DNA from: Posidoniimonas polymericola | GTDB taxonomy: Bacteria; Planctomycetota; Planctomycetia; Pirellulales; Lacipirellulaceae | NCBI RefSeq assembly: GCF_007859935.1 | Contig: NZ_SJPO01000003.1 | Span: forward strand, 392,827-456,826 | DNA: 64,000 nucleotides | Direction of reading: 5' to 3' | Shown here: piece after piece, positions 31,007 to 39,457 of the stretch | Position numbering within the stretch: the stretch's first letter is position 1 | Layout of the letters: every line of letters begins with the position of its first letter | The notes under the pieces: generated by a model | What the model saw: the letters and a program-made list of their open reading frames with translations, nothing else | The model's database searches: none | What the model was told of the DNA's origin: nothing | Translations under genes and position numbers: made by a program

Positions 31007-32437
31007 ATGCTCAGTCACCGAGTCTGTCTCCTCGCCGCTTTCCTGCTCGCAGGTGCCGCCCCCATAGCGACGGCCCAGGGACCGGCGCGGCCCAACATCG
31101 TGATGGTGTTCATCGACGACATGGGCTGGGGCGACCTCTCGTGCTTCGGCGGCCAGGAGGCCGACCCTCCAGGACCGGAGACCGAGAACATCGACCGCCT
31201 GGCGGAAGAAGGAATCCGGTTCACGCAATTCTACGTCAACTCGCCGATCTGCTCGCCGAGCCGCTGCGCGCTGACCACCGGCCAGTACCCGCAGCGTCAC
31301 AACATTACGTCCTACCTGGCCAGCCGCCGCGAGAACAAACGCCGCGGCGTGGCCGACTGGCTCGACCCCAAGGCGCCGACGCTCGCCCGGGCGCTGCAGG
31401 AGGCGGGCTACGCCACCGGCCACTTCGGCAAGTGGCACCTCGGCGGTCAGCGTGACGTCGGCGAGGCGCCGCTGATCCTCCGCTACGGATTCGGCGAGTC
31501 GCTCACCAACTTCGAGGGCCTCGGCCCCCGCGTGCTGCCGATGTGCGACCCGCACAACGGCAAGCCGCCGCACCCGCACGCGTTGGGTTCCGACAACCTG
31601 GGCCGCGGCCCGATCTTCTGGCGAGACCGCGCGTACGTCACCGAGGAGTTCACCAAGGCCGCGATCAACTTCATCCGCGCCGCCGAGCACCGCGGCGAGC
31701 CGTTCTACGCGAACGTCTGGCCGGACGACGTGCACTCGCCGTTCTTTCCGCCCGAGGCCCTCCGCGGCGACGGCGGCAAGCGCAAGCTGTACCACGGCGT
31801 GCTCGACGCGATGGACCAGCAGCTCGGCGAGCTGTTCGACTACATCCGCGAGCGGCCGAGCCTCCGCGACAACACGCTGATCCTGCTCTGCAGCGACAAC
31901 GGCCCCGAGCCGGGCGCCGGCCGAGCCGGCCCCTACCGCGGCGTGAAAGGCACGCTGTACGAGGGGGGCGTCCGCTCGCCGATGATCGCCTGGGGCCCCG
32001 GCGTGCTCGCCGAGGGCGTCCGTGGCGCGGTCAACGAGAGCTCGGTCTTCGCCGCGTTCGACATCGCGCCGAGCGTGCTCGCGCTCGCCGGCGTCGACTC
32101 GCCGATGCTCGAGCAGTTCGACGGCGAGCCACTGCCGGGCGTGCTCCGCGGCGAGTCGCAGGAGTCCCGCAGCGCGCCGCTATTCTTCCGCCGCCCGCCC
32201 GACCGCAACAACTTCGCACGCTTCAAGGACCTGCCCGACCTGGCGGTCCGCGAGGGCGACTGGAAGCTGCTCTGCGAGTACGACGGCACGGCGCCCGAGC
32301 TGTACGACCTCGGCTCCGACCGCGGCGAGGGGAACAATGTCGCCAGCGACTACCCCGAGGTGACTCAGCGCCTAACCGACGCCGCCCTCGAGTGGAACGC
32401 GTCGATGCCGACCGACCGCGGGCCGGAGCTGGAGTAG
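31007..32437 (+). CDS. Secreted arylsulfatase
   Basis: A 476-residue family S1 sulfatase with a signal peptide ending near ATA. The metal site is FIDDMGWGDL (D37/D38). The formylglycine motif is CSPSR (C82-R86), of the cysteine type that needs an FGE or anSME maturase, and HFGKWHLGG and CSDNGPEP complete the active site. It removes sulfate esters, probably from algal polysaccharides given the planctomycete setting (inference). No sulfatase-maturing enzyme is in the window. The ATG at 31007 is chosen because it begins the signal peptide. Confidence 0.93.
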   Translation: MLSHRVCLLAAFLLAGAAPIATAQGPARPNIVMVFIDDMGWGDLSCFGGQEADPPGPETENIDRLAEEGIRFTQFYVNSPICSPSRCALTTGQYPQRHNITSYLASRRENKRRGVADWLDPKAPTLARALQEAGYATGHFGKWHLGGQRDVGEAPLILRYGFGESLTNFEGLGPRVLPMCDPHNGKPPHPHALGSDNLGRGPIFWRDRAYVTEEFTKAAINFIRAAEHRGEPFYANVWPDDVHSPFFPPEALRGDGGKRKLYHGVLDAMDQQLGELFDYIRERPSLRDNTLILLCSDNGPEPGAGRAGPYRGVKGTLYEGGVRSPMIAWGPGVLAEGVRGAVNESSVFAAFDIAPSVLALAGVDSPMLEQFDGEPLPGVLRGESQESRSAPLFFRRPPDRNNFARFKDLPDLAVREGDWKLLCEYDGTAPELYDLGSDRGEGNNVASDYPEVTQRLTDAALEWNASMPTDRGPELE

Positions 32438-32444
32438 CTAGCCT

Positions 32445-32720
32445 CTAGCGAAAGTCGCTCGGGCGGAAGCCGTTGTAGGCCTTGTTGTACCAGTCGTCGC
32501 GGCGTTTGAAGTACTGGTACTCGCCGGCGCTGATGCCCGAGTAGCCAGCCGGCACGCCGTTCACGATCACCACGGGCTTGGCGACTACCACCGGCCGCAC
32601 GACCACCGGCCTCACAAACGCCCGGCGGCGCCAGCCCCAGCCGGCCTCCGCGTCTTGGGCGAGAAACGACAGCGCGAGAGCCGCGACGGCGGCGGGCAGC
32701 AGGAGATTGCGGGTGGGCAT
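32445..32720 (-). CDS. Small secreted protein with VRPVVV repeats
   Basis: A 91-residue exported protein. After a signal peptide (AAVAALALSFLAQDAEA), residues 35-55 contain FVRPVVVRPVVVAKPVVIV, a short valine-proline repeat, followed by a Tyr-rich C-terminus. No known domain; probably envelope-associated. GGAG lies about 10 bp before the ATG. It is convergent with the sulfatase gene, 7 bp from its stop. Confidence 0.75.
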   Translation of the reverse strand: MPTRNLLLPAAVAALALSFLAQDAEAGWGWRRRAFVRPVVVRPVVVAKPVVIVNGVPAGYSGISAGEYQYFKRRDDWYNKAYNGFRPSDFR

Positions 32721-32852
32721 CGGTGGGTTCTCCGGGCGTGGTGGCGTTTCCGCCCTGATTGGGCGTTCGACTCCTTGTACGCTGGCTCCCGCGAGGTGTT
32801 ACCGGGGGAAGGAAAAAACTGGTCCCAGCCGCCGAGACCCTTCGGGGCGGGG

Positions 32853-35453
32853 TCAGTCGGCGCGGAGTTGCTGCTGCAGCTGCTCCTCGGCGGCGAGCAA
32901 CTCTCCATCGCTTGGCAGGGTGCTGATGTCGAGCTCCCCCCGTTCTGCCGCCTGGAGTAGATCGACCACCTCCTGAGCGAGCTGCTCATCGAGTGCATGC
33001 GTGAAGCAGGGGACATCTTTCAGGCGGTCCATCTTGACCTGTTTGAGCCGTGCCCTCGCCGTGTCGAGCGGGCTGCGGTCGTAGTCGTCCCGCAGCTCGA
33101 TGTCAGCGCCGTGTCTGAGCAAGAGCTTTGCATAGTGGGGCCAATTGTTCTGAGCCGCCTTGTGCAGGGCGGATTGGGCGGACGGAATGAAGGGGTTGGC
33201 ATTCCCTGGGGGAGTCCTGCTGTCGACGTCCGCCCCCGATGCCAGCAGCTTCAGCACCATCTGCATGTGCAAGGAGTCGCGATTCGGCAAACTCATCAGA
33301 GCGGGCAGAGGGCGATCACGCCCGCCAAAGTTCGGGTCGGCGCCGCGGTCGATCAGCATGTCAACAATCGATTGGCTGCGATTGATGATTGCGTACTTGA
33401 GCGAGATTTCGAGGTAAGAGTCGTTGCTCTGAATCGGCAAATCGTTCAAGACGACACCTGCTTCTATTGCCGCCCTCGCCGCCTCAAGATCATTCTCATG
33501 GATGGCCTCCAGGAGTGGGTCCACCACGCCGCCACGCTTGTCGGCTTCCGCGATTGCCTTCGCCGCGCGTGCTTCCGCCTCGGTGGGCTTGTAGTAGGCG
33601 AGGTCGACCCGCTCGATGGCGTCGGTGGCCTCTTCGTCGGGGTTGTAGGCGTGCACTTCCAGCGGGGTTCCGTCCGCGGGGAAGATGGCCTGGATGAATG
33701 TCAGGTAGGCGTCCTGCTCGCGGAGGAAGCGGTCGAGGAATTCCCACTCCGATTCGTAGTCCGACCAGTCGATTTGTTCCTCGTCCCGCAGCAGCGAGCT
33801 GAAGCTCGTGCCCTGCATCCGGTCGGACTCGTCGTGCACCTCGGGGTCGATCTCGACGCCGCCGTGGAACCACTGCCCGTCCGATTCGAACGCCTCGACG
33901 CACTCGCCGCGGTCGTACAGCGCGTAGTAGACCACGCCGGACACGCTCTCCTCGCCCGCGTGCAGCACCGGCCCGCGGAGCTTCTTGCTCCACTTCATCA
34001 TCGGGCTGTCGCCCCGCGGCCGGCGCCCCGTCGCGTACACCCACGGCTGCCCCTTGAGCTTCACCAGTGCGAGCACATCGGCCGTTGGACGCGGCAGATC
34101 GTCGCCGCGGGACAGAGCATCCCGTTCGACGCGCTCGAAGCCGCGGTCCTTCTGCAGCATCGCGGCGACCTTGTCGATGTCGGCCTTGATCAGCACCTGG
34201 TGGGCCTTGAAGAACGTGGCGTCGCACAGCCCGCGTCGTTCTGCCAGCGGGGTGGCGAGCACCGGGTTGCCCTCGCCCGAGGACTGCATCGACTCGTCCG
34301 CACGGCGGGCGCCGAACTCTTCTAGTATCTCAATGATTGGCGAAATTCGATTGAGCTCAGAGCTGGAGTTCTCGAATGCCTCGGCGAACCGAGTCTTGTC
34401 GCGTTTGGCTCTAGCTAGAATATCCTCATGTTGATCGCGTTGGGATAACGCGACATCCAGCGGCGTGCGGTAGCCATCGCAATGGTTGACGTTTGCCCCG
34501 TGCTCAAGCAACCACCGGACAAAGTAGGGCTTGCCGTAGCTGACCGCCGAATGCAGTGCTGTCTGGCCTTCGCGGCTTCGATGATCTACTCTGGTGCCGG
34601 CCGCAAGAAACTCCTCCGCCATGGAGACAACTTCGGATTGATCCTGGTCTTTTGAGACAAGCAGCGAGAGCAGCCCGCTTTCCCCGTCCACTTCGGAAAC
34701 GCCCATTCCGAGTCGGAGAAGATAGCGCGCAGCCTGGTAGTTGTCATGCCATGCTGCTACGTGGAGCGAATCGCTGCTCCAAAGAGCGGCAGTAAGCGGA
34801 GACCCCAGCTCAACCAGGCGAACAACCAGGGGCATGTCGTGGTGCTCAATCGCCTTGGCGAGCGGCAGCGAGTTGTGGGGCTTGGCTCCTAGATCAAGGA
34901 GACTCGCGATTAACGGTAAAGCCTCGGCGGAGTCGATGATCGCTGCTGCAATAATTGGGATGCTGAGAGTCTTGGCCGGCGGATCGGGATTGGAGCCGGC
35001 GTCTAGCAGTCGATTGATAATCTCCCAGGCATGTTTATCGATTGCCTGAGTCAGGATCGGAGCTCCGGCCGCGTCCTTCGCGTCCAGGTCAGCGCCGGCG
35101 GCGATCAGTCGCTCCGCGAGCTCGACATGCTTCCAGCGGATCGCGAGCATCAGCGGCGTCTGCCGCAGGCTGTCGGCCAGGTTGACGTTGGCGCCGGCGT
35201 CGAGCAGCAGGTTGGCGACCTCGAAGTGCCCCTCGCTAATCGCCGCCATCAGCGGCGTATTATCGTACGGCCGGCCGATTGCCTCGGCGGCGTACTTGAC
35301 GCTTGCTTCGCTCAGCAGCCCCCCGAGCGACTTCAGCTCCTGCTTGGAGAGCGGTTCGCCCTGCTCATTGATGTCGTGCCCCGCGGCGATCAGCGACTTG
35401 ACCGCTGACACATCCCCAATCGATGCTGCGTGCTGCAGTGGAAGGTTGCCCAT
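32853..35453 (-). CDS. Ankyrin-repeat protein with central unknown domain
   Basis: An 866-residue cytoplasmic protein (no signal peptide). Ankyrin repeats fill residues 1 to about 350 (repeated TPLM.A, LL.AGA..N motifs) and again about 635-850. Between them, about 400-630, is an unrelated domain rich in W, Y and acidic residues (VKLKGQPWVYATGRR, then VYYALYDRGE). The two ankyrin blocks probably bind protein partners; I do not recognise the central domain. Possible roles include an intracellular effector-like or regulatory scaffold. Nothing nearby indicates function. Confidence 0.82.
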   Translation of the reverse strand: MGNLPLQHAASIGDVSAVKSLIAAGHDINEQGEPLSKQELKSLGGLLSEASVKYAAEAIGRPYDNTPLMAAISEGHFEVANLLLDAGANVNLADSLRQTPLMLAIRWKHVELAERLIAAGADLDAKDAAGAPILTQAIDKHAWEIINRLLDAGSNPDPPAKTLSIPIIAAAIIDSAEALPLIASLLDLGAKPHNSLPLAKAIEHHDMPLVVRLVELGSPLTAALWSSDSLHVAAWHDNYQAARYLLRLGMGVSEVDGESGLLSLLVSKDQDQSEVVSMAEEFLAAGTRVDHRSREGQTALHSAVSYGKPYFVRWLLEHGANVNHCDGYRTPLDVALSQRDQHEDILARAKRDKTRFAEAFENSSSELNRISPIIEILEEFGARRADESMQSSGEGNPVLATPLAERRGLCDATFFKAHQVLIKADIDKVAAMLQKDRGFERVERDALSRGDDLPRPTADVLALVKLKGQPWVYATGRRPRGDSPMMKWSKKLRGPVLHAGEESVSGVVYYALYDRGECVEAFESDGQWFHGGVEIDPEVHDESDRMQGTSFSSLLRDEEQIDWSDYESEWEFLDRFLREQDAYLTFIQAIFPADGTPLEVHAYNPDEEATDAIERVDLAYYKPTEAEARAAKAIAEADKRGGVVDPLLEAIHENDLEAARAAIEAGVVLNDLPIQSNDSYLEISLKYAIINRSQSIVDMLIDRGADPNFGGRDRPLPALMSLPNRDSLHMQMVLKLLASGADVDSRTPPGNANPFIPSAQSALHKAAQNNWPHYAKLLLRHGADIELRDDYDRSPLDTARARLKQVKMDRLKDVPCFTHALDEQLAQEVVDLLQAAERGELDISTLPSDGELLAAEEQLQQQLRAD

Positions 35454-35558
35454 GCCGTTGACCTCTGGCTCACGGAGCGATCACGAGCCAGTATCATAGC
35501 CGAACGCGGCACGGGCGCTCAGGTGGTGTTTGAACGTCTGCGTCCGCACGCCGTGGAT

Positions 35559-36668
35559 TTACACTGCCGATTGGAATCGCCACCGCTGAAGAATCGACAA
35601 GAAGCCGAGCGTCAGCAGCACCGCGGCCCCCGGCTCGGGGACCAGGTCGGCCAGCACGGCCGCGTGCATCCGCGACGCCATGTCGTGCAGGTTGGCGAAC
35701 CGGGTGGTGTCGGTCGAGAAGGTGAACACCAGGCCCTCGGAAGCGTCGATCCAGCTGTGGAAGCCGCGGGCGCCGCCCGCCATTGCGTTGGCCGGCGGCC
35801 CGAACCGATCGAGTTGGTCGAGCCACACGCCGATGCCGTAGCGGTTGTTCTCGACCGGCGAGGCGGCGATCGGCTGCGCGTCGCTGGTCTGTCGGGTGAG
35901 CATCTCGCGGGCGGACGCGACCGACAAGATCCGCTGCCCCGTCGTACGATCGACGCCGTCGTTGAGCAGCATGTCCATCACGCGGCCAAAGTCGGCGGCG
36001 GTTGACTCGATGCCGCCGGCGACACGCGGGTTTGCATCGCTGGCGATGTAGAACCGGGTTTCGGCGAGCTGCATCGGGGTCGCGATCCGCTCGTCGAACA
36101 GGTCGATGTACGGCATGCCCGCGGCGACCTCCATCGCGGCGCCGGTCGCCTGCATCGACAGGCCGCCGTAGCCGAAGGTCGAGCCGGGCGGGCCGTGCTC
36201 CAGCGGCATCTGGGCGATGACGTTGGCCGCCTGGTTGAGTGTGATGTTCGGCGCCAGCAGCACCGCGCCGCCGACATCCTCGGCCGGCAGGCCCGAGGAG
36301 TGCGAGAACGCCTGGCGGACGGTGATGTCGCGGTACCCGGGCTTGTCGAACGACGGCAGGAAGTCTGCCAGGCGGCTGTCGAGCGAGAAGCCGGACTCGC
36401 CGCTGTCGACCAGCGACATCACCAGCGCCCCGCTGAGCGTCTTGGTGCTGCTGTCGACCTTGGCTGGCTGGCCGAGTGTCCAGGAGCCGAACGCCCGGTG
36501 GTACAGCACCTGGCCGTCCTGCATCAATTGGATCTCGAAGCCGGGCACGGCCTCGTCGACGCCAATGCCGGCCAGCGTGGCGTTTGCCAGCGTCGTCAGC
36601 CGATTGAAATCCTGCGCAACCGCCTCGTGGCTGCTCAGAACGAGCAGCAGAACTACCATCACCCTCAT
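35559..36668 (-). CDS. Serine beta-lactamase-family hydrolase with PEP-CTERM tail
   Basis: A 369-residue exported enzyme of the beta-lactamase/penicillin-binding-like fold. The S-x-x-K motif is S73-K76 (SSTK) and the tyrosine motif is Y167 in STFGYGGL. The N-terminus is a signal peptide ending at AVAQ. The C-terminus has VPEPGAAVLLTL and an R-rich end, a PEP-CTERM sorting signal. Members act as esterases, D-aminopeptidases or transesterases. The start at 36668 gives a signal peptide directly; an upstream frame would precede it with polar residues. Confidence 0.88.
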   Translation of the reverse strand: MRVMVVLLLVLSSHEAVAQDFNRLTTLANATLAGIGVDEAVPGFEIQLMQDGQVLYHRAFGSWTLGQPAKVDSSTKTLSGALVMSLVDSGESGFSLDSRLADFLPSFDKPGYRDITVRQAFSHSSGLPAEDVGGAVLLAPNITLNQAANVIAQMPLEHGPPGSTFGYGGLSMQATGAAMEVAAGMPYIDLFDERIATPMQLAETRFYIASDANPRVAGGIESTAADFGRVMDMLLNDGVDRTTGQRILSVASAREMLTRQTSDAQPIAASPVENNRYGIGVWLDQLDRFGPPANAMAGGARGFHSWIDASEGLVFTFSTDTTRFANLHDMASRMHAAVLADLVPEPGAAVLLTLGFLSILQRWRFQSAV

Positions 36669-36850
36669 AAGACCGACTCCGGTAAGACTATTCTCGTCCA
36701 AGTCCGCTGCAGGCGCCCGCTCGTGGGGCTGCCTAGCGACGAGAATTAGTTGTCGGTCACCGTCCCAAAGGGGACAGTGTTTCGGTCAGATTCTTAAGAA
36801 AGGCGGCTCCGCTGCTCTTGCGAGCTGATGCCTCCAGACGCAAACTCCGG

Positions 36851-37279
36851 TCAACGGCCGAGGAACCCGCCCTTGGCGGCTGGGTTCACGCCGACCGATC
36901 CGCCCCCGCCGCCGCCGAACATCGGTGAGGGGAGGTTGCCGAGCGTGACGACCCCTTCGGCTTCGATCGATTCGAAGTTCCCTGCGCGGTGGCGACACGC
37001 GTCCGGCGGAGTCGGCTGGCAGCCGCAGCAGTCGTTCGGGAACAACGCGTGGGTCAGGCAGGGGAGGTGGTAGTGCCCGCCCACGCAGCCGACGCGGTAC
37101 TCGTCGGGTCCGTAGTTGACGTTGTGCGTCCGCATCGGGTCGGTCGATGGCAGCGGCACGCCGTTGGTGAACGTGGTGACCGGGTCGAGGCAGTGCGGCA
37201 TCCAGGCGCTCGACAGCGTAGCGAGCGGGCCGAACACTAGCAGCAGGGTGCTCAATAACGAGGGAAGGCGGGCGATCAC
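36851..37279 (-). CDS. Secreted cysteine-containing protein of unknown function
   Basis: A 142-residue protein starting at GTG, supported by AAGGAG about 9 bp upstream. A signal peptide (LLSTLLLVFGPLATLSSA) leads to a mature part with six cysteines, including CCGC, and a glycine-rich FGGGGGGSVG tail. Disulfide bonds are likely outside the cytoplasm. No family is recognised. Confidence 0.72.
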   Translation of the reverse strand: MIARLPSLLSTLLLVFGPLATLSSAWMPHCLDPVTTFTNGVPLPSTDPMRTHNVNYGPDEYRVGCVGGHYHLPCLTHALFPNDCCGCQPTPPDACRHRAGNFESIEAEGVVTLGNLPSPMFGGGGGGSVGVNPAAKGGFLGR

Positions 37280-37522
37280 GGCGGGGCTCTCCTTGCACAG
37301 CGGGGGAGGGCGTCTGGCCGGGGTCCTGTAGCCAGACGGGCGCGTGGCGCGCCGCTCAAGTATTCCCGCGCGTCAAGCGGTCGGGCCACCGTTCGGCGTC
37401 GGGCCGGCAGAAACTAAGGGCGCCCAACCCGCCTGGTCGGCAGGGCCCGCAGGGTTTCGCAGGTCGGCGCCGGTAAGGTTGACCGAGCCGGCAGCATCAT
37501 TGGAGACCTTCAACGGCCACGC

Positions 37523-38596
37523 TCACTCGCCCAGCTCGATCTCGGGCCAGCCGTCCTGCCACGTGATGGGGCGCACGCGGAGCTTGGGACGGCCGCGGTC
37601 CTGCAGGTCGTAGGCGTGCATCACGAGGTAGTCGACGCCGTCGAACGTGTAGGCCGAGGGGTGCCCCGCGGCGGCCCAGTTTTGGCCGTCGCCGGCGGCG
37701 ACCAGCGTGCCGCCGCCCCGGCTGAGGAGCTTGCCGTCGCGATCGACGTACGGTCCGCGGATGTTGTCCGCGCGGCCGACAATCACCTTGTACGTGCTGC
37801 GGACGCCGCGGCAGCAGCGGTCCCACGAGGCGAACAGGTACCAGTGGTCGCCCTTGCGGAACAGGAAGGGCGCCTCGATCGCGCCGTTCTGCATCGTGCG
37901 GTTCCGCTCGAGCTGCTCGGGCGTGTAGAGCCGTTCGTAGTCGAGCTCCGGGTTCGCCGCGTCGCCCGCGTCGCGGTCGTCGACGGCGAAGTCGCGCGGC
38001 CGCGCGGCCAGGGTGCGCCACTCCTCGCGCGGCCCGGTGACGACGCTCTTCAAGTCGGGCGTGAGCTTGACCAGCTTCAGCCCGCGCCAGAACGATCCGA
38101 ACGCCATCCACGGCGTGCCGTCGGCGTCGATGGCGACGCTCGGGTCGATGGCGTTCCACAGGTCCCGCCCCGGGACCGAGCGAATCACCACGCCATGGTC
38201 CTGCCACTGGTAGTCGGGGCTTTCGGCGTCGAGCGTCGTGTTCGTGGCGACGCCGATCGCCGACGTATTCCGCCCGAACGCCGACGCCGAGTAGTACAGG
38301 CAGTAGGTCCCCTCGTGCTCGAAGATGTCGGGCGCCCAGAGGTCGCCGCCGAACGCGGGCACGTAGTCCTTGATCCAGGCCGGGGGCTCTCGGAACACCG
38401 CGGGCGCGTTCTGCCACGACTGCAAGTCCTTTGACGACTGGACCGTGATGCCGCGGCCGGTGCCGAACAGGTAGTAGGTGTCGCCCTGCTTCGCGATCAC
38501 CGGGTCGTGCACGATGACGCTTCGGTCTTGGGCGTGCGCGGCGGTGCAGGCGAGGGCGAGGAGGACTAGCGCTAGGAGCGAATGAGTGCGTGGCAT
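37523..38596 (-). CDS. GH43-type glycoside hydrolase
   Basis: A 357-residue exported enzyme of the five-bladed beta-propeller family. The three catalytic carboxylates are visible: D31 in VHDPVI, D151 in NAIDPSV, and E241 in AIEAPFLF. A signal peptide ends at AHA. Related enzymes are arabinan endo-1,5-alpha-L-arabinanases and alpha-L-arabinofuranosidases or xylosidases; the exact linkage cannot be fixed. It fits a polysaccharide-degrading planctomycete, like the sulfatase 6 kb away. Confidence 0.9.
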   Translation of the reverse strand: MPRTHSLLALVLLALACTAAHAQDRSVIVHDPVIAKQGDTYYLFGTGRGITVQSSKDLQSWQNAPAVFREPPAWIKDYVPAFGGDLWAPDIFEHEGTYCLYYSASAFGRNTSAIGVATNTTLDAESPDYQWQDHGVVIRSVPGRDLWNAIDPSVAIDADGTPWMAFGSFWRGLKLVKLTPDLKSVVTGPREEWRTLAARPRDFAVDDRDAGDAANPELDYERLYTPEQLERNRTMQNGAIEAPFLFRKGDHWYLFASWDRCCRGVRSTYKVIVGRADNIRGPYVDRDGKLLSRGGGTLVAAGDGQNWAAAGHPSAYTFDGVDYLVMHAYDLQDRGRPKLRVRPITWQDGWPEIELGE

Positions 38597-38751
38597 AGTG
38601 GGACCAGCTACGGGACCATCAGAGGAGTTTTGAGCGGTTTAGTGTGGCAGAACGCCACGCGGCTTACGTGTGCAAGCCGCGTCGGTTTATGATGTCGGTC
38701 CTCACCCCAGCCACCAGTACTCGGCGCCTGCCGATGGCGTATCGGACCAAC

Positions 38752-39441
38752 ATGATGAACAACAACGCCCCCGCGATCGTGGCCGACGTAATCAGGCGTC
38801 GCAGAACCGAGAAGGTCCTGTGCGAAGTCGACGACCACCAGCCGGTCCCGCCAGAGGTCGCCGCGGCCCACAAGCCAACCGTGCTCGCGGCGATCGAAAC
38901 CGCCGGCTGGGCGCCGTTCCACTTCCCTCGCCAGCAGCAGGGGCCTCGCCAGCAGGACGGGCTCGCCGAGCCGTGGCGGGCGCACGTGGTGTGGCCGAAG
39001 GACCTGAGGCCGCTTGCGCTGTTCCTGCGCGACGAGCTCAAACTCACGAGCAAGGAGCCAAGCCTGGTGGCCGGCGCCAGCGCGCTGGTCCTGGTCACCT
39101 GGTTGCCAGAGTTCCACGACCCGCGGGCGGCCGAGAGATCGGGCCTTGACCCCGAGCAGCAACGTATCCGCGACGAGGAGCACCTGGCGGCCGCGTCGGC
39201 AATGGTGCAAAACCTGCTCCTGCTGCTGACGGCCCACGGCATGGGCACCTACTGGTCGAGTGGCGGCAAGCTGCGCGGCGCCGAGGCGTTCGAGTACCTG
39301 GGCATCCCCGCCGGCGAGCGCCTGCTGGCCGCGGTGTTCGTCGAGTACCTCGAGATGATGTCCGACTCGAAGCAACGCAAGCCGGGCGCGCTGCGCGACA
39401 AGCGAGGTTCGGCATGGATCCGCGAGGTGAAGCTCGCGTAG
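38752..39441 (+). CDS. Nitroreductase-family flavoprotein
   Basis: About 229 residues. The FMN-binding Arg region is RRRTEKVL near the N-terminus, followed by ETAGWAPFHF and, later, AAASAMVQNLLLLLTAHGMGTYWSSG, the pattern of nitroreductase and oxidoreductase family members. Substrate is unknown. Several in-frame ATGs (38734, 38752, 38755) compete, none with a clear ribosome binding site, and I chose the one giving the usual N-terminal helix. It is convergent with the SNF2 gene, 16 bp away. Confidence 0.8.
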   Translation: MMNNNAPAIVADVIRRRRTEKVLCEVDDHQPVPPEVAAAHKPTVLAAIETAGWAPFHFPRQQQGPRQQDGLAEPWRAHVVWPKDLRPLALFLRDELKLTSKEPSLVAGASALVLVTWLPEFHDPRAAERSGLDPEQQRIRDEEHLAAASAMVQNLLLLLTAHGMGTYWSSGGKLRGAEAFEYLGIPAGERLLAAVFVEYLEMMSDSKQRKPGALRDKRGSAWIREVKLA

Positions 39442-39457
39442 CCCGGCGGGCGACTGC

